Shown here one piece after another: positions 1-10,553 of a DNA stretch of 64,000 nucleotides; position 1 is the stretch's first letter; each line of letters opens with the position of its first letter. The stretch is from Lachnospiraceae bacterium JLR.KK002 (GTDB lineage Bacteria; Bacillota; Clostridia; Lachnospirales; Lachnospiraceae). The translations under genes were made by a program, and so were the position numbers. The stretch covers positions 1,674,001 through 1,738,000 of the forward strand of contig JAYMNP010000001.1 of assembly GCA_036941025.1 (NCBI GenBank), given 5' to 3'. The notes beneath the pieces were generated by a model. The model saw only the letters and a list, made by a program, of their open reading frames with translations, was not told where the DNA came from and searched no databases.

Positions 1-182
1 GTATTGTTGAGTACCAGACAGTCCCCTGGATTCAGATAATCTGCAATACGGCGAAACCCTGTATGCTCCAGTTCCCCCGTCTCTTTGTGAAGTACAAGAA
101 GACGAGAGGCGGAACGGTCCTCCAGAGGGTCCTGGGCAATCAGTTCCGGGGGCAGCTCATAATAAAAATCTTTTACGTCCAT
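1..182 (-). CDS. queA: QueA, tRNA preQ1(34) S-adenosylmethionine ribosyltransferase-isomerase, 5' part only
   Basis: The reverse strand from the ATG at 182 reads [17 protein letters not shown], then [10 protein letters not shown] and GDCLVLNN, the typical amino end of QueA. This enzyme transfers and isomerises the ribosyl group of SAM onto preQ1 in tRNA to give epoxyqueuosine. Only about 60 residues are present because the window ends. The start lies 5 bp after the pheT stop, so the gene is probably the last member of a pheS-pheT-queA operon. The family call rests on the N-terminus alone but the match is strong. Confidence 0.9.
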   Translation of the reverse strand, partial: MDVKDFYYELPPELIAQDPLEDRSASRLLVLHKETGELEHTGFRRIADYLNPGDCLVLNN

Positions 183-187
183 AAAGT

Positions 188-2608
188 CTACTTCCTCAGT
201 TCAATACCCAGTTCTTCCAGAGTTTTCAGAATCTTCTCCATGGCCGGCGCATAATCTGCTTCTTCCAGCGTCTTGTCTTTTGCCCGGAAAGTCAGGGAAT
301 ATGCCACGGATTTATAACCGGTTTTAATCTGGGCTCCTTCGTAAATATCGAACAGTTCATAGCTTTCCAGATATTTTCCTCCTTTAGCGTCAAATATCTT
401 TTCCACTTCTCCCACCAGAATGTTTTTCTTCATCACCATACTGATATCGCGGCTCACTGCCGGGAATCTGGCAATTCCTTCGTATTTCCGGTCAAAACCG
501 GCCATTTTTACAATTTCCGGCATATCAATCACGGCCACATACACCCGGTCTTTGATAGAATAATTATCCGCCACCTGGGGATGAATCTCTCCCAGATATC
601 CCAGAACCTTTCCATGATACCGGATATTGGCCTGCCGGCCCGGATGGAGAAAAGGTTTTCCGGAATCCGGGTCGCAGGTTATTTTCTCTGTTAATCCCGC
701 TTTTTCAAAAAATTCCTCCACCACGCCTTTCATGGTAAAGAAGTCTCCTTCTCCGTACATGCCCAGGGTAAACTGCATCCGTTCTTCCGGCAGTTCTTCC
801 AGCGGCACCTGTTTCGGCAGATAAATATTTCCCAGCTCGTACAGGCGTACATTTTTATTCCTGCGGTTGTAATTGGTGGACAGAGAAGTGAGCATTCCGT
901 TCAGGGAAATGGTGCGCATAATACTGAAATCCTCTCCCAGCGGATTGGAAATCACCACTGTTTTACGCAGTTCGCTGTCTTTGGGAATCATAAGTTTGTC
1001 AAAAACTTTCGGGCTCTCAAAGGAATAAGTCATGCCCTGGCTGAATCCGCAGTATTCCGCCACATTTTTTGCCACTTCCTCCACTCTGAGCTTAAAGGAG
1101 AGTTTTCCTGTGGTGGCTTCCCCGTTGGGCAGTGTGGTAGGAATATTGTCATATCCGTAAAATCTTGCCACTTCCTCCGCCATATCCGCCAGACATTCCA
1201 GATCCTGCCTCCAGGAAGGCACCAGCACTTCGTCTTTCTCCCTGTCGTAACCCAAATCTATCTTCTGAAAATAACCAATCATGGTTTCTTTTGAAATCTG
1301 TGTTCCCAGCAGCCGGTTGACTTTATCCGCGTCAAAAGGAATTCTTCTGCCTTCCTTTACTTTGCCGTATACGTCAACTACACCGCCCACTACTTCTCCG
1401 GCTCCCAGTTCTTCGATTAACTGGCAGGCACGGTTGATGGCGTCCAGTGCATTGTTGGGGTCCAGCCCCTTCTCAAATTTGCCGGAAGCGTCCGTGCGCA
1501 GACCGATTTTTTTGCTGGAAAGGCGGATGTTGGTACCGTCAAAGCAGGCTGCCTCGAACAGCATGGTCTGCACATCGTCGGTAATCATGGAATTTTCACC
1601 GCCCATAATTCCGGCAATACCCACAGCTTTTTCTCCGTCGCAGATCATCAGTACGGACTCATCCATGGTGCGCTCCTGACCATCCAGAGTGACAAATTTC
1701 TCCTCTTTGGATGCCCGCCTTACGATAATCTCCCGGCCGGCAATGGTGTCCAGGTCATAGGCGTGCATGGGCTGACCGTATTCCTCCATCACATAGTTGG
1801 TAATATCCACGATGTTATTGATGGGACGAATCCCCTGAGAAGCCAGACGCCGCTGCATCCATTCCGGTGAGGGAGCGATTTTGATATTTTTTACCACCCG
1901 TGCGCAGTACCGGGGACAGAGCTCCGCGTCTTCCACGGTAACTTTGATATAATCCTTCACATTTTCGCTGTTGCCGGTCTCAGTCACCGCCGGAGGCTGA
2001 AATTCTCTGCCGAATGTGGCCGCTGCTTCCCTTGCAAGTCCCAGAACCCCGAAACAGTCCACCCGGTTGGATGTAATTTCATATTCAAACACCACGTCGT
2101 CAAGGCCCAGCGCCTGAATGGCGCTTTCTCCCACAATTGCATCTTCTCCGAAAATATAAATACCTTCTTCCGGCGCTTCCGGATACATTTCCCGGTCAGA
2201 GCCCATTTCTTCAATGGAGCACATCATACCGTTTGATACCACGCCTCTTAATTTTCCCTTTTTGATTTTAATGCCGCCAGGCGTTTTCTTTCCGTCATGG
2301 CCTCCTGCCACCCGTCCTCCGTCCAGCACTACGGGAACTTTCTGGCCTTCTTTTACATTGGGGGCTCCGGTAACAATCTGCACATCTTCCCCGGCGCCCA
2401 CATCCACCTGGCAGACCACCAGTTTATCTGCATCGGGATGTTTTTCTATTTTTTTAATCTGTCCGATGATGATTTTTTCCAGATCCGCATCCAGCTTTTC
2501 ATAACCTTCCACTTTGGAGCCGGAAAGGGTCATTGCGTCCATGTATTCCTGAGGAGTTACATCCAGTCCCGGAACATATGCCTTTATCCATGATAATGAT
2601 GTATTCAT
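188..2608 (-). CDS. pheT: Phenylalanyl-tRNA synthetase beta subunit
   Basis: The 806-residue protein begins [16 protein letters not shown]. An N-terminal tRNA-binding OB fold (about residues 40-150, with KHPDADKL and QIVTGAPN) is followed by B3/B4 and B5 domains and a C-terminal anticodon-binding FDX-ACB domain (from about residue 715, [12 protein letters not shown]). It pairs with PheS as an alpha2-beta2 enzyme charging tRNA-Phe, and the B3/B4 domain edits Tyr-tRNA. The frame is open 20 codons further upstream, but the ATG at 2608 has an AGAAAGGA site about 10 bp away and the upstream residues belong to the insertion-sequence junction. An IS now lies between this gene and pheS. Confidence 0.96.
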   Translation of the reverse strand: MNTSLSWIKAYVPGLDVTPQEYMDAMTLSGSKVEGYEKLDADLEKIIIGQIKKIEKHPDADKLVVCQVDVGAGEDVQIVTGAPNVKEGQKVPVVLDGGRVAGGHDGKKTPGGIKIKKGKLRGVVSNGMMCSIEEMGSDREMYPEAPEEGIYIFGEDAIVGESAIQALGLDDVVFEYEITSNRVDCFGVLGLAREAAATFGREFQPPAVTETGNSENVKDYIKVTVEDAELCPRYCARVVKNIKIAPSPEWMQRRLASQGIRPINNIVDITNYVMEEYGQPMHAYDLDTIAGREIIVRRASKEEKFVTLDGQERTMDESVLMICDGEKAVGIAGIMGGENSMITDDVQTMLFEAACFDGTNIRLSSKKIGLRTDASGKFEKGLDPNNALDAINRACQLIEELGAGEVVGGVVDVYGKVKEGRRIPFDADKVNRLLGTQISKETMIGYFQKIDLGYDREKDEVLVPSWRQDLECLADMAEEVARFYGYDNIPTTLPNGEATTGKLSFKLRVEEVAKNVAEYCGFSQGMTYSFESPKVFDKLMIPKDSELRKTVVISNPLGEDFSIMRTISLNGMLTSLSTNYNRRNKNVRLYELGNIYLPKQVPLEELPEERMQFTLGMYGEGDFFTMKGVVEEFFEKAGLTEKITCDPDSGKPFLHPGRQANIRYHGKVLGYLGEIHPQVADNYSIKDRVYVAVIDMPEIVKMAGFDRKYEGIARFPAVSRDISMVMKKNILVGEVEKIFDAKGGKYLESYELFDIYEGAQIKTGYKSVAYSLTFRAKDKTLEEADYAPAMEKILKTLEELGIELRK

Positions 2609-2640
2609 AATAATTGATTCCTTTCTCTGATTTTCAATAA

Positions 2641-4396
2641 TAGGCGTTTGCGAAACGCCAGAACCCACATAAATACGGGATTCTTTTTGTTACAAAATAA
2701 AACAACTCCTCACTGGTTTGTGGTAAAATTGAGATGTCGAGTAACAATCAACCATCCACCAGAAAGGAGTTGTACCTACATGATACCATACAAACAGCTC
2801 TCTTTGGCAGATATTTTTACCGATTGCCAAAATAAATTTGATAATGATAAATATCAGTTCCTTGCACTTCTCGAAAATACCATCAACTTAGATGAAATGG
2901 TCCCAGTGTCCTTTATTTCTCATTTCCATGCCGCCACTGGCAGGCCCCGTAAGCATCTGCTTTATCCAATGCTCAGGGCTCTGTTATTACAGCTTATCTT
3001 CTCAATCCCAACAACATCCCTGCTGATTGTATTCCTGAAATACTCTCAGGAACTGCGGGACTTCTGCGGGTTTGATGTTGTCCCGGATGCCTCTAAATTC
3101 ACCCGCTTCAAACAGGAGTTTTTATCGGACTTACAATCCATGTTCGACCATCTTGTTGACTTGACCGAACCGATATGCCATTCTATTGATACACAGAAAG
3201 CTTCCATGCTTCTCTTTGATACCTCCGGCATTGAGGCATGGGTTACAGAAAACAATCCCAAATATGCCAACCGTATCATCAAACAGCTGAAAGCCTTCAA
3301 AAAAGCAAAAGGGATGGCCGATTCCTTTGACCCTTATAAAGCCGCCTACGGCTCCATGCCTTCCCATGCTGCCGCCAGTCCAGCCATTCAGCAGATGTAC
3401 ATTAACGGGCATTTCTGTTATGCTTATAAATTCGGTATTATTACCAACGGACTCGGCATTGTCCGGGATATTTCCTTTTATAACAAGGACTTTCTTGCGG
3501 CTCATCCTGACATCATTGTTGGAAAAAAATCTGATTCCCCGGATGAAGATAAGAGTCTTGCCGATTCCAGGGCATTGGTTCCCACTTTAAAAGATTTCTT
3601 TCGGAAGCATCCGCTTATCAATCCGAAAACTTTTCTGGGAGACGCCGCATTTGATTCCATTGAAATCTACAAATACCTGTTACAGGAAGCTTCCTTTGAG
3701 AAAGCTTACATTCCCCTCAACGGCAGAATCTCCCTTCCGGAATCCGACTGCCCGCTGAATAAGGACGGCATCCCCTGCTGCCCCAAAGACCCATCCCTTC
3801 CAATGAAACGGGAAGGAAGCAAATCCCATCTCCGCTGCGGGCTGCCAACCATGAAGTTTGTATGCCCGAAAATGAAATGGGAGTGGAACAAACTTACAAA
3901 GAAATCAAAACGTGTCTGCCACTGTGAAAATCCCTGTACTGAATCCCCCTGCGGCAGGATGTTTTATATTTATCCCGAGAAAAACCTGCGCGCCTATCCT
4001 GGTACGCTTCGTGGTACGGCCGAATGGGATTCCACCTATAAGCTCAGGGTAAACGTTGAGAAATCAATCAACCATTTCAAGGACAGCTTCTGTGTTGCCG
4101 GACGTAAAACGCAGAATGAAAAAACGCTTCATGCTGACCTGCTTCTCGCCGGGATTACCCAGCTTATTACTGTAATGGTGGCTGATAAACTGCACAGGCA
4201 TGAATATATCCGCAGTTTAAAACCTCTGATTGCATAACCTTACATACCGCATACCATTTCACGGGCAGATATCCTTATCTGCTTTGTTTTCATGTCTTAA
4301 AATCCTTGTTATCCACATCCACCTCCTGTAAGTCCGGCTCAACCGGGCCTTTGCCCTATTGGAATCAAGATTTTGAACTTGTTTCGCAATTACCTA
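2641..4396. mobile_element. Complete 1756-bp insertion sequence between pheS and pheT
   Basis: The ends form an imperfect 16-bp inverted repeat: TAGGCGTTTGCGAAAC at 2641-2656 against the complement of 4381-4396, 13 of 16 matching. The direct repeat ATTTTCAATAA occurs immediately outside both ends (2630-2640 and 4397-4407), an 11-bp target duplication. The left end also holds a small palindrome, GGCGTTT/AAACGCC (2643-2659). The element carries one transposase gene on the plus strand, against the direction of the host operon. Perfect target repeats and an intact transposase suggest a fairly recent insertion. Confidence 0.9.
2780..4237 (+). CDS. DDE transposase, IS1182-like
   Basis: The ATG at 2780 follows AGAAAGGAG (2761-2769) at good spacing and gives 485 residues. 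The frame is open to 2648, but that part crosses the element terminus and is not used. The N-terminal part (about 40-110) has the GRPRKHLLYPMLRALLLQ and ELRDFCGF features of IS5/IS1182-type transposases. Catalytic candidates are D147 in LLFDTSGIEAW, a second Asp in FLGDAAFDS, and Glu in VNVEKSINHFK near the C-terminus. A Cys cluster (CHCENPCTESPC) lies before the last acidic residue. The gene is intact, and the subfamily is my assignment. Confidence 0.88.
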   Translation: MIPYKQLSLADIFTDCQNKFDNDKYQFLALLENTINLDEMVPVSFISHFHAATGRPRKHLLYPMLRALLLQLIFSIPTTSLLIVFLKYSQELRDFCGFDVVPDASKFTRFKQEFLSDLQSMFDHLVDLTEPICHSIDTQKASMLLFDTSGIEAWVTENNPKYANRIIKQLKAFKKAKGMADSFDPYKAAYGSMPSHAAASPAIQQMYINGHFCYAYKFGIITNGLGIVRDISFYNKDFLAAHPDIIVGKKSDSPDEDKSLADSRALVPTLKDFFRKHPLINPKTFLGDAAFDSIEIYKYLLQEASFEKAYIPLNGRISLPESDCPLNKDGIPCCPKDPSLPMKREGSKSHLRCGLPTMKFVCPKMKWEWNKLTKKSKRVCHCENPCTESPCGRMFYIYPEKNLRAYPGTLRGTAEWDSTYKLRVNVEKSINHFKDSFCVAGRKTQNEKTLHADLLLAGITQLITVMVADKLHRHEYIRSLKPLIA

Positions 4397-4422
4397 ATTT
4401 TCAATAATATATCCTGACAGGT

Positions 4423-5442
4423 TCAGAACTGTTTCAGAAAACGGTCGTCGTTTTCGTACAGCAGACGCATATCGTCAATCTCATATTTCAGCAGTGCAAT
4501 CCGTTCCAGTCCCATACCAAATGCAAATCCGGAGTACTCTTCCGGGTCAATGCCGCTCATACGCAGCACCCTCGGATGTACCATACCGCAGCCCAGGATT
4601 TCAATCCAGCCGGAACCTTTGCAGAACCGGCAGCCCTTTCCGCCGCATTTGAAGCAGGTCACATCCACTTCCGCGCTGGGCTCTGTAAAGGGGAAATGAT
4701 GAGGCCGGAATTTTACTTTTGTCTCTTCTCCGAAAAGCTGCTTTGCAAATTCTGCCAGCGTTCCTTTCAAATCTGCAAAGGTAATGTGTTTATCAATCAC
4801 AAGCCCTTCGATTTGATGAAAAGAGGGGGAATGGGTGGCGTCCACTTCATCGGAACGGAATACCCGGCCCGGTGCAATCATGCGGATGGGCAGTTTCCCT
4901 TTTTCCATCTCCCGTACCTGGACCGGAGAGGTCTGGGTACGAAGCAGAATCTTATCGTTGATATAGAAGGTATCCTGCTCGTCCTTGGCCGGATGGTTGG
5001 CCGGAATATTCAATGCCTCGAAATTGTAATAATCATATTCCACTTCCGGGCCTTCCACCACTTCATAGCCCATGCCGATAAAAATACGTTCCACTTCTTC
5101 CAGCGCAATGGTATTGGGATGGCGGTGTCCCACCGGATTTTTCCTGGCCGGAAGGGTTACGTCAATTACTTCCTGTTTTAACCGCAGATCCCGTTCTGCT
5201 GCTTCCAGTTTCGCCTTCGTCTCCTCAATCAGTTTCTCAATACTTTCCCTTGTCTCATTGACAAGCTGCCCCACCATGGGGCGTTCTTCGGGAAGTACGT
5301 CTTTCATGCCCTTTAAAACGGCCGTCAGTTCTCCCTTTTTCCCCAGAAATGCAACTCTCACGTCATTTAATCTGGCCAGTCCGTCAGAATTCTGAATTTC
5401 ACGGACTGCTTCTGCCTTAATCTGTTCCAGCTTTTCTTTCAT
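4423..5442 (-). CDS. pheS: Phenylalanyl-tRNA synthetase alpha subunit
   Basis: The 339-residue catalytic alpha subunit has an N-terminal coiled-coil (about 1-90), then class II motifs including [14 protein letters not shown], the motif-2 region [22 protein letters not shown], and motif-3 [15 protein letters not shown] near the C-terminus. A four-Cys cluster [12 protein letters not shown] precedes motif 3. Two ATGs lie 6 bp apart; the second (5442) is chosen because AGGAG then sits about 7 bp upstream. Expression should be controlled by the T-box leader at 5637-5925. The downstream partner pheT is now 1.8 kb away because of the IS. Confidence 0.96.
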   Translation of the reverse strand: MKEKLEQIKAEAVREIQNSDGLARLNDVRVAFLGKKGELTAVLKGMKDVLPEERPMVGQLVNETRESIEKLIEETKAKLEAAERDLRLKQEVIDVTLPARKNPVGHRHPNTIALEEVERIFIGMGYEVVEGPEVEYDYYNFEALNIPANHPAKDEQDTFYINDKILLRTQTSPVQVREMEKGKLPIRMIAPGRVFRSDEVDATHSPSFHQIEGLVIDKHITFADLKGTLAEFAKQLFGEETKVKFRPHHFPFTEPSAEVDVTCFKCGGKGCRFCKGSGWIEILGCGMVHPRVLRMSGIDPEEYSGFAFGMGLERIALLKYEIDDMRLLYENDDRFLKQF

Positions 5443-5481
5443 AATCATTCTCCTTTTTATATCAATGTAAAACGCATACGC

Positions 5482-5630
5482 TGTGCGGATTTGTCCTAAG
5501 GGGTACCAGGCTTGCCTGAGGGATACCTCAGGACGTCACATAGTGACATTTTCTATTCGCACGAGTGCGCATAATTTTTTTATCTCACAGGAAATACTTT
5601 CACGCCTTAGCATGACACGGTCCTTCCTAA
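5482..5630. repeat. Structured interspersed repeat, copy A
   Basis: About 148 bp closely match 21028-21183. Shared blocks include GTGCGGATTTGTCCTAAGG, GGGTACCAG, a TCAC-AGTGA dyad, TTCTATTCGCACGAGTGCGC and ACTTTCACGC. The unit folds into several small stem-loops (GTCCTAAGG with CCTCAGGAC; GCACGAGTGC). It lies between the T-box terminator and the pheS start, so it would be in the untranslated leader of the read-through transcript. No protein is encoded. Confidence 0.75.
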
Positions 5631-5636
5631 TTAAGA

Positions 5637-5667
5637 TAAAAAAATCCCTGTGCAAAATGCACAGGGA
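5637..5667 (-). terminator. T-box-controlled intrinsic terminator
   Basis: On the minus strand CCCTGTGCA-TTT-TGCACAGGG is followed by ATTTTTTT. The 9-bp stem has a clean U-tract. This is the OFF structure competing with the T-box antiterminator. Confidence 0.92.
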
Positions 5668-5925
5668 CGAAATGTTCCGCGGTACCACCCTGGTTTCCAG
5701 TCTCCCTTCTTTCTGCATACAGGCGACCGGACTCTCTCTCTGCGTAACGTGCAGACAACGTCATATCCTACTTCTGAAACATGTTTCAGATATGCAGCTC
5801 CGGTGGGAAATTCGATTCCTGCCTTCTCTTAAGAGGACTTACAGCCGGTGATCCTCTCTCTCTGCAAGCAGTACAGTTCTCTACTGAACACCTTCTTCGC
5901 TTTTACATGGAAATTATTCTAACAT
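5637..5925 (-). promoter_or_regulatory. T-box riboswitch leader of pheS
   Basis: On the minus strand the hallmark AGGGTGGTACCGCG lies at about 5680-5693, followed directly by the terminator hairpin at 5637-5667. Upstream lies a long leader with an AGTA-containing Stem I region and GGCTGTAAG. A TTC triplet (about 5807-5809) is a possible Phe specifier codon, a tentative reading. Uncharged tRNA-Phe should stabilise the antiterminator and allow transcription of pheS and genes beyond. The T-box identity is certain from the conserved motif; the exact 5' end is estimated. Confidence 0.93.
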
Positions 5926-5961
5926 GTGTTTCAAAAAACTGCAAGTGTTTTTTTCATCTTT

Positions 5962-6903
5962 TTACTTTTCAAAATGCTGATAATCCTTCACTGAATTCCA
6001 GCTTCCGCCCCAGGTAAAGCCATGCTCCTGAAACAGACGCAGGCATAAATCCCCTTCTGTAATCTTACAGGCAAACTCCCGGCTTCTGTCGGCGTACTCC
6101 GTTCCGTTTAAGGGACTTACCAGAAGTTCTCCATCGGAGGTATGCTTCACATAAGGATTATATCTTGGATTAATGTCAATGGCAAGGCCCAGTGCATGTC
6201 CGGACAGCCGGGAAGAACCTGCAATTTCCCGGTAGTTGAACGCGGAAGTATTATTGTCGGACATGGAACTTTCATCGTCCCCATCGTATGTATCAATCAA
6301 AATCATCTTCTCAATGGGATAGGACTGATGATAGAGTTCCAGCATAATCTCCAGAATATCCTCAGCAATGGACTGATTGACAATCAGTTCCCCAACATGG
6401 GTTTCCCCGTCAAGGCCCATATGAAGGACCCGCAGATAGCGCAGCTCTTCCAGAGAAATATTTTCATTTTCCTGCCAGGAAATTCCTGAAATCCGCTGTC
6501 GTATTTCTTCGGACAGCTCTCTGCTGTAAAAAAAGCTGTCCAGTGTGTCCTGGGGCACTCCGGCTGTATTCAGAATCTCCCCGGCTGTCATTGCCTGCAC
6601 ATCTGAAAGTTCCGGAATCCTGCCGGATTCCGGGGCGGAGCCGGTTTCCAGTAAATCTCCTGCAAAAGGAACAGGATTCGGCTCCGGGGCTTCTGTGGCG
6701 TTATTCACTTCCGGCTCCAGGACTTCCGGAGCAGAATCTGATTTCGGCTCTGCAGAAGCCCTTTCTTCCTGCCGGTCATTTTCCTTCTGCAGCGGCCGGC
6801 CGGCCCGAAAATCTCCGGAACAGGCCAGGAACAGAACACAGACTGCCGCCAGCATAAGGCAGCCTGCTGTCCTTTGATATAATAATTTTTTTCTTCTTTT
6901 CAT
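5962..6903 (-). CDS. Secreted M15-family peptidase (D-Ala-D-Ala carboxypeptidase-like)
   Basis: The 313-residue protein has a basic, hydrophobic N-terminus (about 1-27) ending LFLAC, a possible lipobox with Cys28. Residues ~35-100 are a low-complexity Pro/Glu/Ala linker. The C-terminal domain carries SRLSGHALGLAIDINP (His and Asp zinc ligands) and DYQHFE near the end (final His), the Peptidase_M15_4 pattern found in L,D/D,D-carboxypeptidases and endolysins. It probably trims peptidoglycan at the cell surface. It starts 15 bp after the stop of the transglutaminase-like gene, so the two are probably cotranscribed. GGAG lies about 8 bp before the ATG. Confidence 0.85.
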   Translation of the reverse strand: MKRRKKLLYQRTAGCLMLAAVCVLFLACSGDFRAGRPLQKENDRQEERASAEPKSDSAPEVLEPEVNNATEAPEPNPVPFAGDLLETGSAPESGRIPELSDVQAMTAGEILNTAGVPQDTLDSFFYSRELSEEIRQRISGISWQENENISLEELRYLRVLHMGLDGETHVGELIVNQSIAEDILEIMLELYHQSYPIEKMILIDTYDGDDESSMSDNNTSAFNYREIAGSSRLSGHALGLAIDINPRYNPYVKHTSDGELLVSPLNGTEYADRSREFACKITEGDLCLRLFQEHGFTWGGSWNSVKDYQHFEK

Positions 6904-6917
6904 TTTTCACACTCCGG

Positions 6918-9900
6918 CTATTTTACGGTAACCGTTCTGCTCCATGCACTGTACCTGGTTTTGCACTTATATCCGGCGCATTCCGTCCGTACCCGGAATC
7001 TCAGATTTTTGTCCGAGGTCTTCAGCCCTGTAATGCTGCACACCAGTTTTCCGCCCTTTGTTTTTACTCTTTTCAGATACTTCCATTTTTTCGTCCTGGC
7101 ATTATATTTGTACAGCTTTTTCGATTTCACCCGGTAAGCCAGTTTGTATTTTCTGCTGCTCTTATTATACTGGCTGATTTGATAGGTATTTGCATTTTTC
7201 ACCGGCCTGAAAGAAAGCTCCACGCTTTTGGAAGAAAGACGTTTCACCGTCACCTTTCCAGGGGATTTTGGCTTTACAATACCTCTTGCCTCGCTGGAAT
7301 AAGGGCCGTAATACGTTCTGCCCTCACTTTTTCCGTACGCCCTGACTTTATAACGGTACATTTTTCCTGCTGTTTTCTTTCTGTCCGTATAGGAGTTCCC
7401 GGTAACCGTGTTAATCCTTACGAATCTTCCTTTGGAAGGATTGTAGCGGAATATTTCATATCCCTGGGCATTGGATACGGTATTCCATTTCAGTTTCGTC
7501 CGACTGGTGGCGTCAGAGGAAACACTTACGCCTGTCACTTTCTTAAGGGTATCCGGCTGAGCACTCATTCCCGGCTGAGCGCCGGGCTGTTTTGGCACCT
7601 GTACTGTCACATTGCATCCTTCATCTGCAGAAGTAACTTTTGCCGCGCCGGAAGCAGAGGAAACCACCAGGGTATAGTTCCCGGAGTCTTTTTTCGAAGC
7701 GGAAGAAACGGTAAGTTTTCTCCCTGTCTTCCCGGTCAGAGGCTCACCGTTTTTATACCACTGGTAAGTATGAATTCCTTCCCTCTCCCTAATCTCAGGA
7801 GCAAGTTCAAATCCCTGCCCTTCGCCGATGGCAATCTGCCGGGATGAAAACCGGATTTCTGCCGGAACTGGTCTGGGCTGTACCGGCGCCTCTCCACGCC
7901 GGGCTTCTCTGGCTCTGACGCTTTCAGCCGCAAATGCCGCATCCACCACATCCCCGGATTCCAGAGAGTTATAATTTATTTCCACCGTCATGGATTTCTC
8001 ATCTGTAATTTCCTGCCAGACGCTGCCCGCTACAAGCTGGTCAATCACATATCCGTCTGCTGCCTGAATGGTAAACGTACGGCTTTCCCCCGGCTGCAGT
8101 GTGACAATTCCTTCTTCCGCTCCTGTTATGCTGCCTCCCGGAGTATTGCTCACAATCACCGATTTGGCCGGGGTTCCGCCGGAGCCTTCGCCTTTCACCG
8201 CCATAACGGCAAAGGGACTGAACGATTTACATGTAATGATCAGACCATATCGTGTAACGGTACAGGGTACTTCTTCCACTCCGATAATTTTTCCCGCTTT
8301 GTTTTTGATAAAATGGCAGGCTTTGAAGGTCACCCCTTCGTCAGAAGGCCCGTATCCTGCGGGAAATCCGACGGAAACCCGGACAGAGTCTCCCAGTTTT
8401 ACTATATTCTTTTTACAGGTGAGAAAATTAATATTATATGTCTCGCTTTTTAACACCTGCTCTCCTGGAAAGGTGCTTTCTGCCAGACTGTTCATGGCGT
8501 CTGCCTGAGCCTGAGTCGTGGTAGTTGCCACAAGGGTGAGGCCCGTCACCATTTCAGGCGTAAGACCTGTTCCGTCTTCTGTCTCCCAGCTTTCCCAGTT
8601 TCTGGCGGAAAGGTCGGCCTGTTCCAGAAGGGAAGGCCTTCCCCAGAGATTATAAAAATATCCTCTGGAACGATATGCACAGATACAGCTTCTGTAAGAA
8701 GATGAATAACTGAAGGGATTCGGTACTTTCCCGCTGTCTGTCCCCACCAGGCCGGTAAGGCCGAAGTGATATGTGATAAAATTATCCAGCCACATATTAC
8801 TGGGCGTAAAATCCAGCTCTACTGTTCTGTCTCCGTCCCAGGTAAAGTTCTCAACTTTGCAATATTGCATGGCTGAAGTATCTGCCTCTTTCACAGATAG
8901 TGTAATACCTGCTTCTGCGGCGCCGTCGGCAAGTTTTAACGTATCATCGTATGTAATTTTCAGATGATGGGTTCTTCCAATATCCAGATTGGCAGTCATT
9001 ACCGGTTCTGCTTTCCGTACATATGGAGGCGGCGTATAAGTTCCGTCAGGATTGGAAAGCTGTTCAGAAGCTGCCTCAAACAACAGGGGATCTCCATGAA
9101 AGGCAAGATTCTCCAGGCTGCCGCCATTGTTCCCGTCGTAATTGCCAGGATTTTCACGGGTCACCGCAAATTCCACAAACTGGGCACTGGGCACATACAT
9201 GGTCAGCTCTGTCTCCGTATCATCCATACTGGGGTATACATCCGGAAGGCAATAAGCCCACTTTCCATACTCCCACCGCTTCGATTCTTCGTAATATTTT
9301 GTCTCTTTCATCAGGATATAATTGCCGGTTTCCATGGACTTTGCCGCCCCCATACCCTGATAGCTCACTTTAAATATTCCGGCAGACAGGCCATCGTGCA
9401 TTCCTTCGCTGTAACTGACTTTCAGACCGTTCTCATTCACCACTTCCTCAAATAAAGGCCCCTGGCCTTCCAGTGCAGGATAGGTAAATTCAAAATCTGC
9501 TTCTGACATAATCCCATTGGGCACATGGCGCCTGCCCATAACATCTGCTCCTGCAAGCAGGTACATGGTTCTTTCTCCGCCGTCCAGTCCGTCTCCGTTT
9601 TCATTTGGCACAGGCGTAATCGGGTCGTCCATGGTGGCGTCCACTCCGTACCACCTGCCGTCCACCTGCACATAATTCCACATGTGCAGCTCGCCCTGGT
9701 CTCTGGCAAGCTGATACATGCCCTGTATCAGCACACAGGGAATCCCCAGGCGGTCCAGCACAGATTTCATTGCCCTTGCATATCCCTCACAAAGGCTTTC
9801 CCCTTTTATCAGAGCCCCGTAAGCGGTCCGGATATGTCCTGCATTTTCTTTTTTACAGGTATTTTCCAGCCGATATGTGGTATGATTAATGATTTCGTTA

Positions 9901-10478
9901 TGGGCATATTTCACCTGCTGTTCTGTGAGATTCTCCCCTTCTGCCACAGAAAGGCTCTGAGCCCCTGCCACAATCTCGCCGATTCTGCTCTCATATGCGG
10001 CAATGGCTTCTTCCACCTGCTGACTGTTTTCAAATCCTTTTACATAATAGTCGCTGCTTCTGCCGGAACCCAGCCAGGCATGATAATTTCCTCCCCCGTC
10101 TCTGGTCACCCGCAGAGAAAGACAGGAAAAATCCACATAAAAAATATCCGGATAATCTGCGCAAAATGCATCTCTGGCAGCTCCCATGGCCAATAGCAGA
10201 CTGTTGTTTCCGCTTGCGTAACTTTCCAGCTGTTCTGCTGTGACACTCTGACTGGCTGCCAGATCGTAATCTCCGGTTCCTGTTTTAAAAATGCCCTGCT
10301 CATACATCTGATACATGGCGTCGTAGAACTTCTTTGCTTCTTCTGTAAGCTGGCTGTAATAGTATCTTTCCTGCGCCGCCCCGTGTACTTCCTTCATGCT
10401 GCCGCCGGACAGCTTCGCTGCCAGAGGCAGCATGAACAGAAAAACCAGCAGAATCAGAGATTTTTTCTTCTGTTTCAT
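6918..10478 (-). CDS. Large secreted protein with transglutaminase-like, Ig-like and fibronectin III domains
   Basis: The 1186-residue protein has a signal peptide (KKKSLILLVFLFMLPLAA). A transglutaminase-like core at about 190-290 shows Cys230 (GESLCEGYA), His265 (ELHMWNYVQV) and Asp280 (YGVDATMDDP), the catalytic Cys-His-Asp order. A long middle region of unknown fold follows, then an Ig-like segment (YQWYKNGEPLTGKTG, about 885-960) and two FN3-like repeats (about 990-1185: TKLKWNTVSNAQGYEIFRY and SVELSFRPVKNANTYQI). It may act as a peptidase or crosslinker on the cell surface. ATG 10478 is chosen over the preceding TTG because GGGAGGAAGG is well placed. It is cotranscribed with the M15 gene. 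Confidence 0.85.
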   Translation of the reverse strand: MKQKKKSLILLVFLFMLPLAAKLSGGSMKEVHGAAQERYYYSQLTEEAKKFYDAMYQMYEQGIFKTGTGDYDLAASQSVTAEQLESYASGNNSLLLAMGAARDAFCADYPDIFYVDFSCLSLRVTRDGGGNYHAWLGSGRSSDYYVKGFENSQQVEEAIAAYESRIGEIVAGAQSLSVAEGENLTEQQVKYAHNEIINHTTYRLENTCKKENAGHIRTAYGALIKGESLCEGYARAMKSVLDRLGIPCVLIQGMYQLARDQGELHMWNYVQVDGRWYGVDATMDDPITPVPNENGDGLDGGERTMYLLAGADVMGRRHVPNGIMSEADFEFTYPALEGQGPLFEEVVNENGLKVSYSEGMHDGLSAGIFKVSYQGMGAAKSMETGNYILMKETKYYEESKRWEYGKWAYCLPDVYPSMDDTETELTMYVPSAQFVEFAVTRENPGNYDGNNGGSLENLAFHGDPLLFEAASEQLSNPDGTYTPPPYVRKAEPVMTANLDIGRTHHLKITYDDTLKLADGAAEAGITLSVKEADTSAMQYCKVENFTWDGDRTVELDFTPSNMWLDNFITYHFGLTGLVGTDSGKVPNPFSYSSSYRSCICAYRSRGYFYNLWGRPSLLEQADLSARNWESWETEDGTGLTPEMVTGLTLVATTTTQAQADAMNSLAESTFPGEQVLKSETYNINFLTCKKNIVKLGDSVRVSVGFPAGYGPSDEGVTFKACHFIKNKAGKIIGVEEVPCTVTRYGLIITCKSFSPFAVMAVKGEGSGGTPAKSVIVSNTPGGSITGAEEGIVTLQPGESRTFTIQAADGYVIDQLVAGSVWQEITDEKSMTVEINYNSLESGDVVDAAFAAESVRAREARRGEAPVQPRPVPAEIRFSSRQIAIGEGQGFELAPEIREREGIHTYQWYKNGEPLTGKTGRKLTVSSASKKDSGNYTLVVSSASGAAKVTSADEGCNVTVQVPKQPGAQPGMSAQPDTLKKVTGVSVSSDATSRTKLKWNTVSNAQGYEIFRYNPSKGRFVRINTVTGNSYTDRKKTAGKMYRYKVRAYGKSEGRTYYGPYSSEARGIVKPKSPGKVTVKRLSSKSVELSFRPVKNANTYQISQYNKSSRKYKLAYRVKSKKLYKYNARTKKWKYLKRVKTKGGKLVCSITGLKTSDKNLRFRVRTECAGYKCKTRYSAWSRTVTVK

Positions 10479-10524
10479 CAACTTCCTTCCTCCCTTTTCC
10501 TGGAAAACATTATTCTGATTCCAA

Positions 10525-10553
10525 GAATAACATGGGAAAATTCAGGAAGTCAA
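10525..10553 (-). promoter_or_regulatory. Candidate sigma-A promoter for the transglutaminase/M15 pair
   Basis: On the minus strand TTGACT (10553-10548), a 17-bp spacer and TTATTC (10530-10525). It overlaps the last codons of nfo, so the pair can be transcribed separately from nfo and ilvD. Confidence 0.55.
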
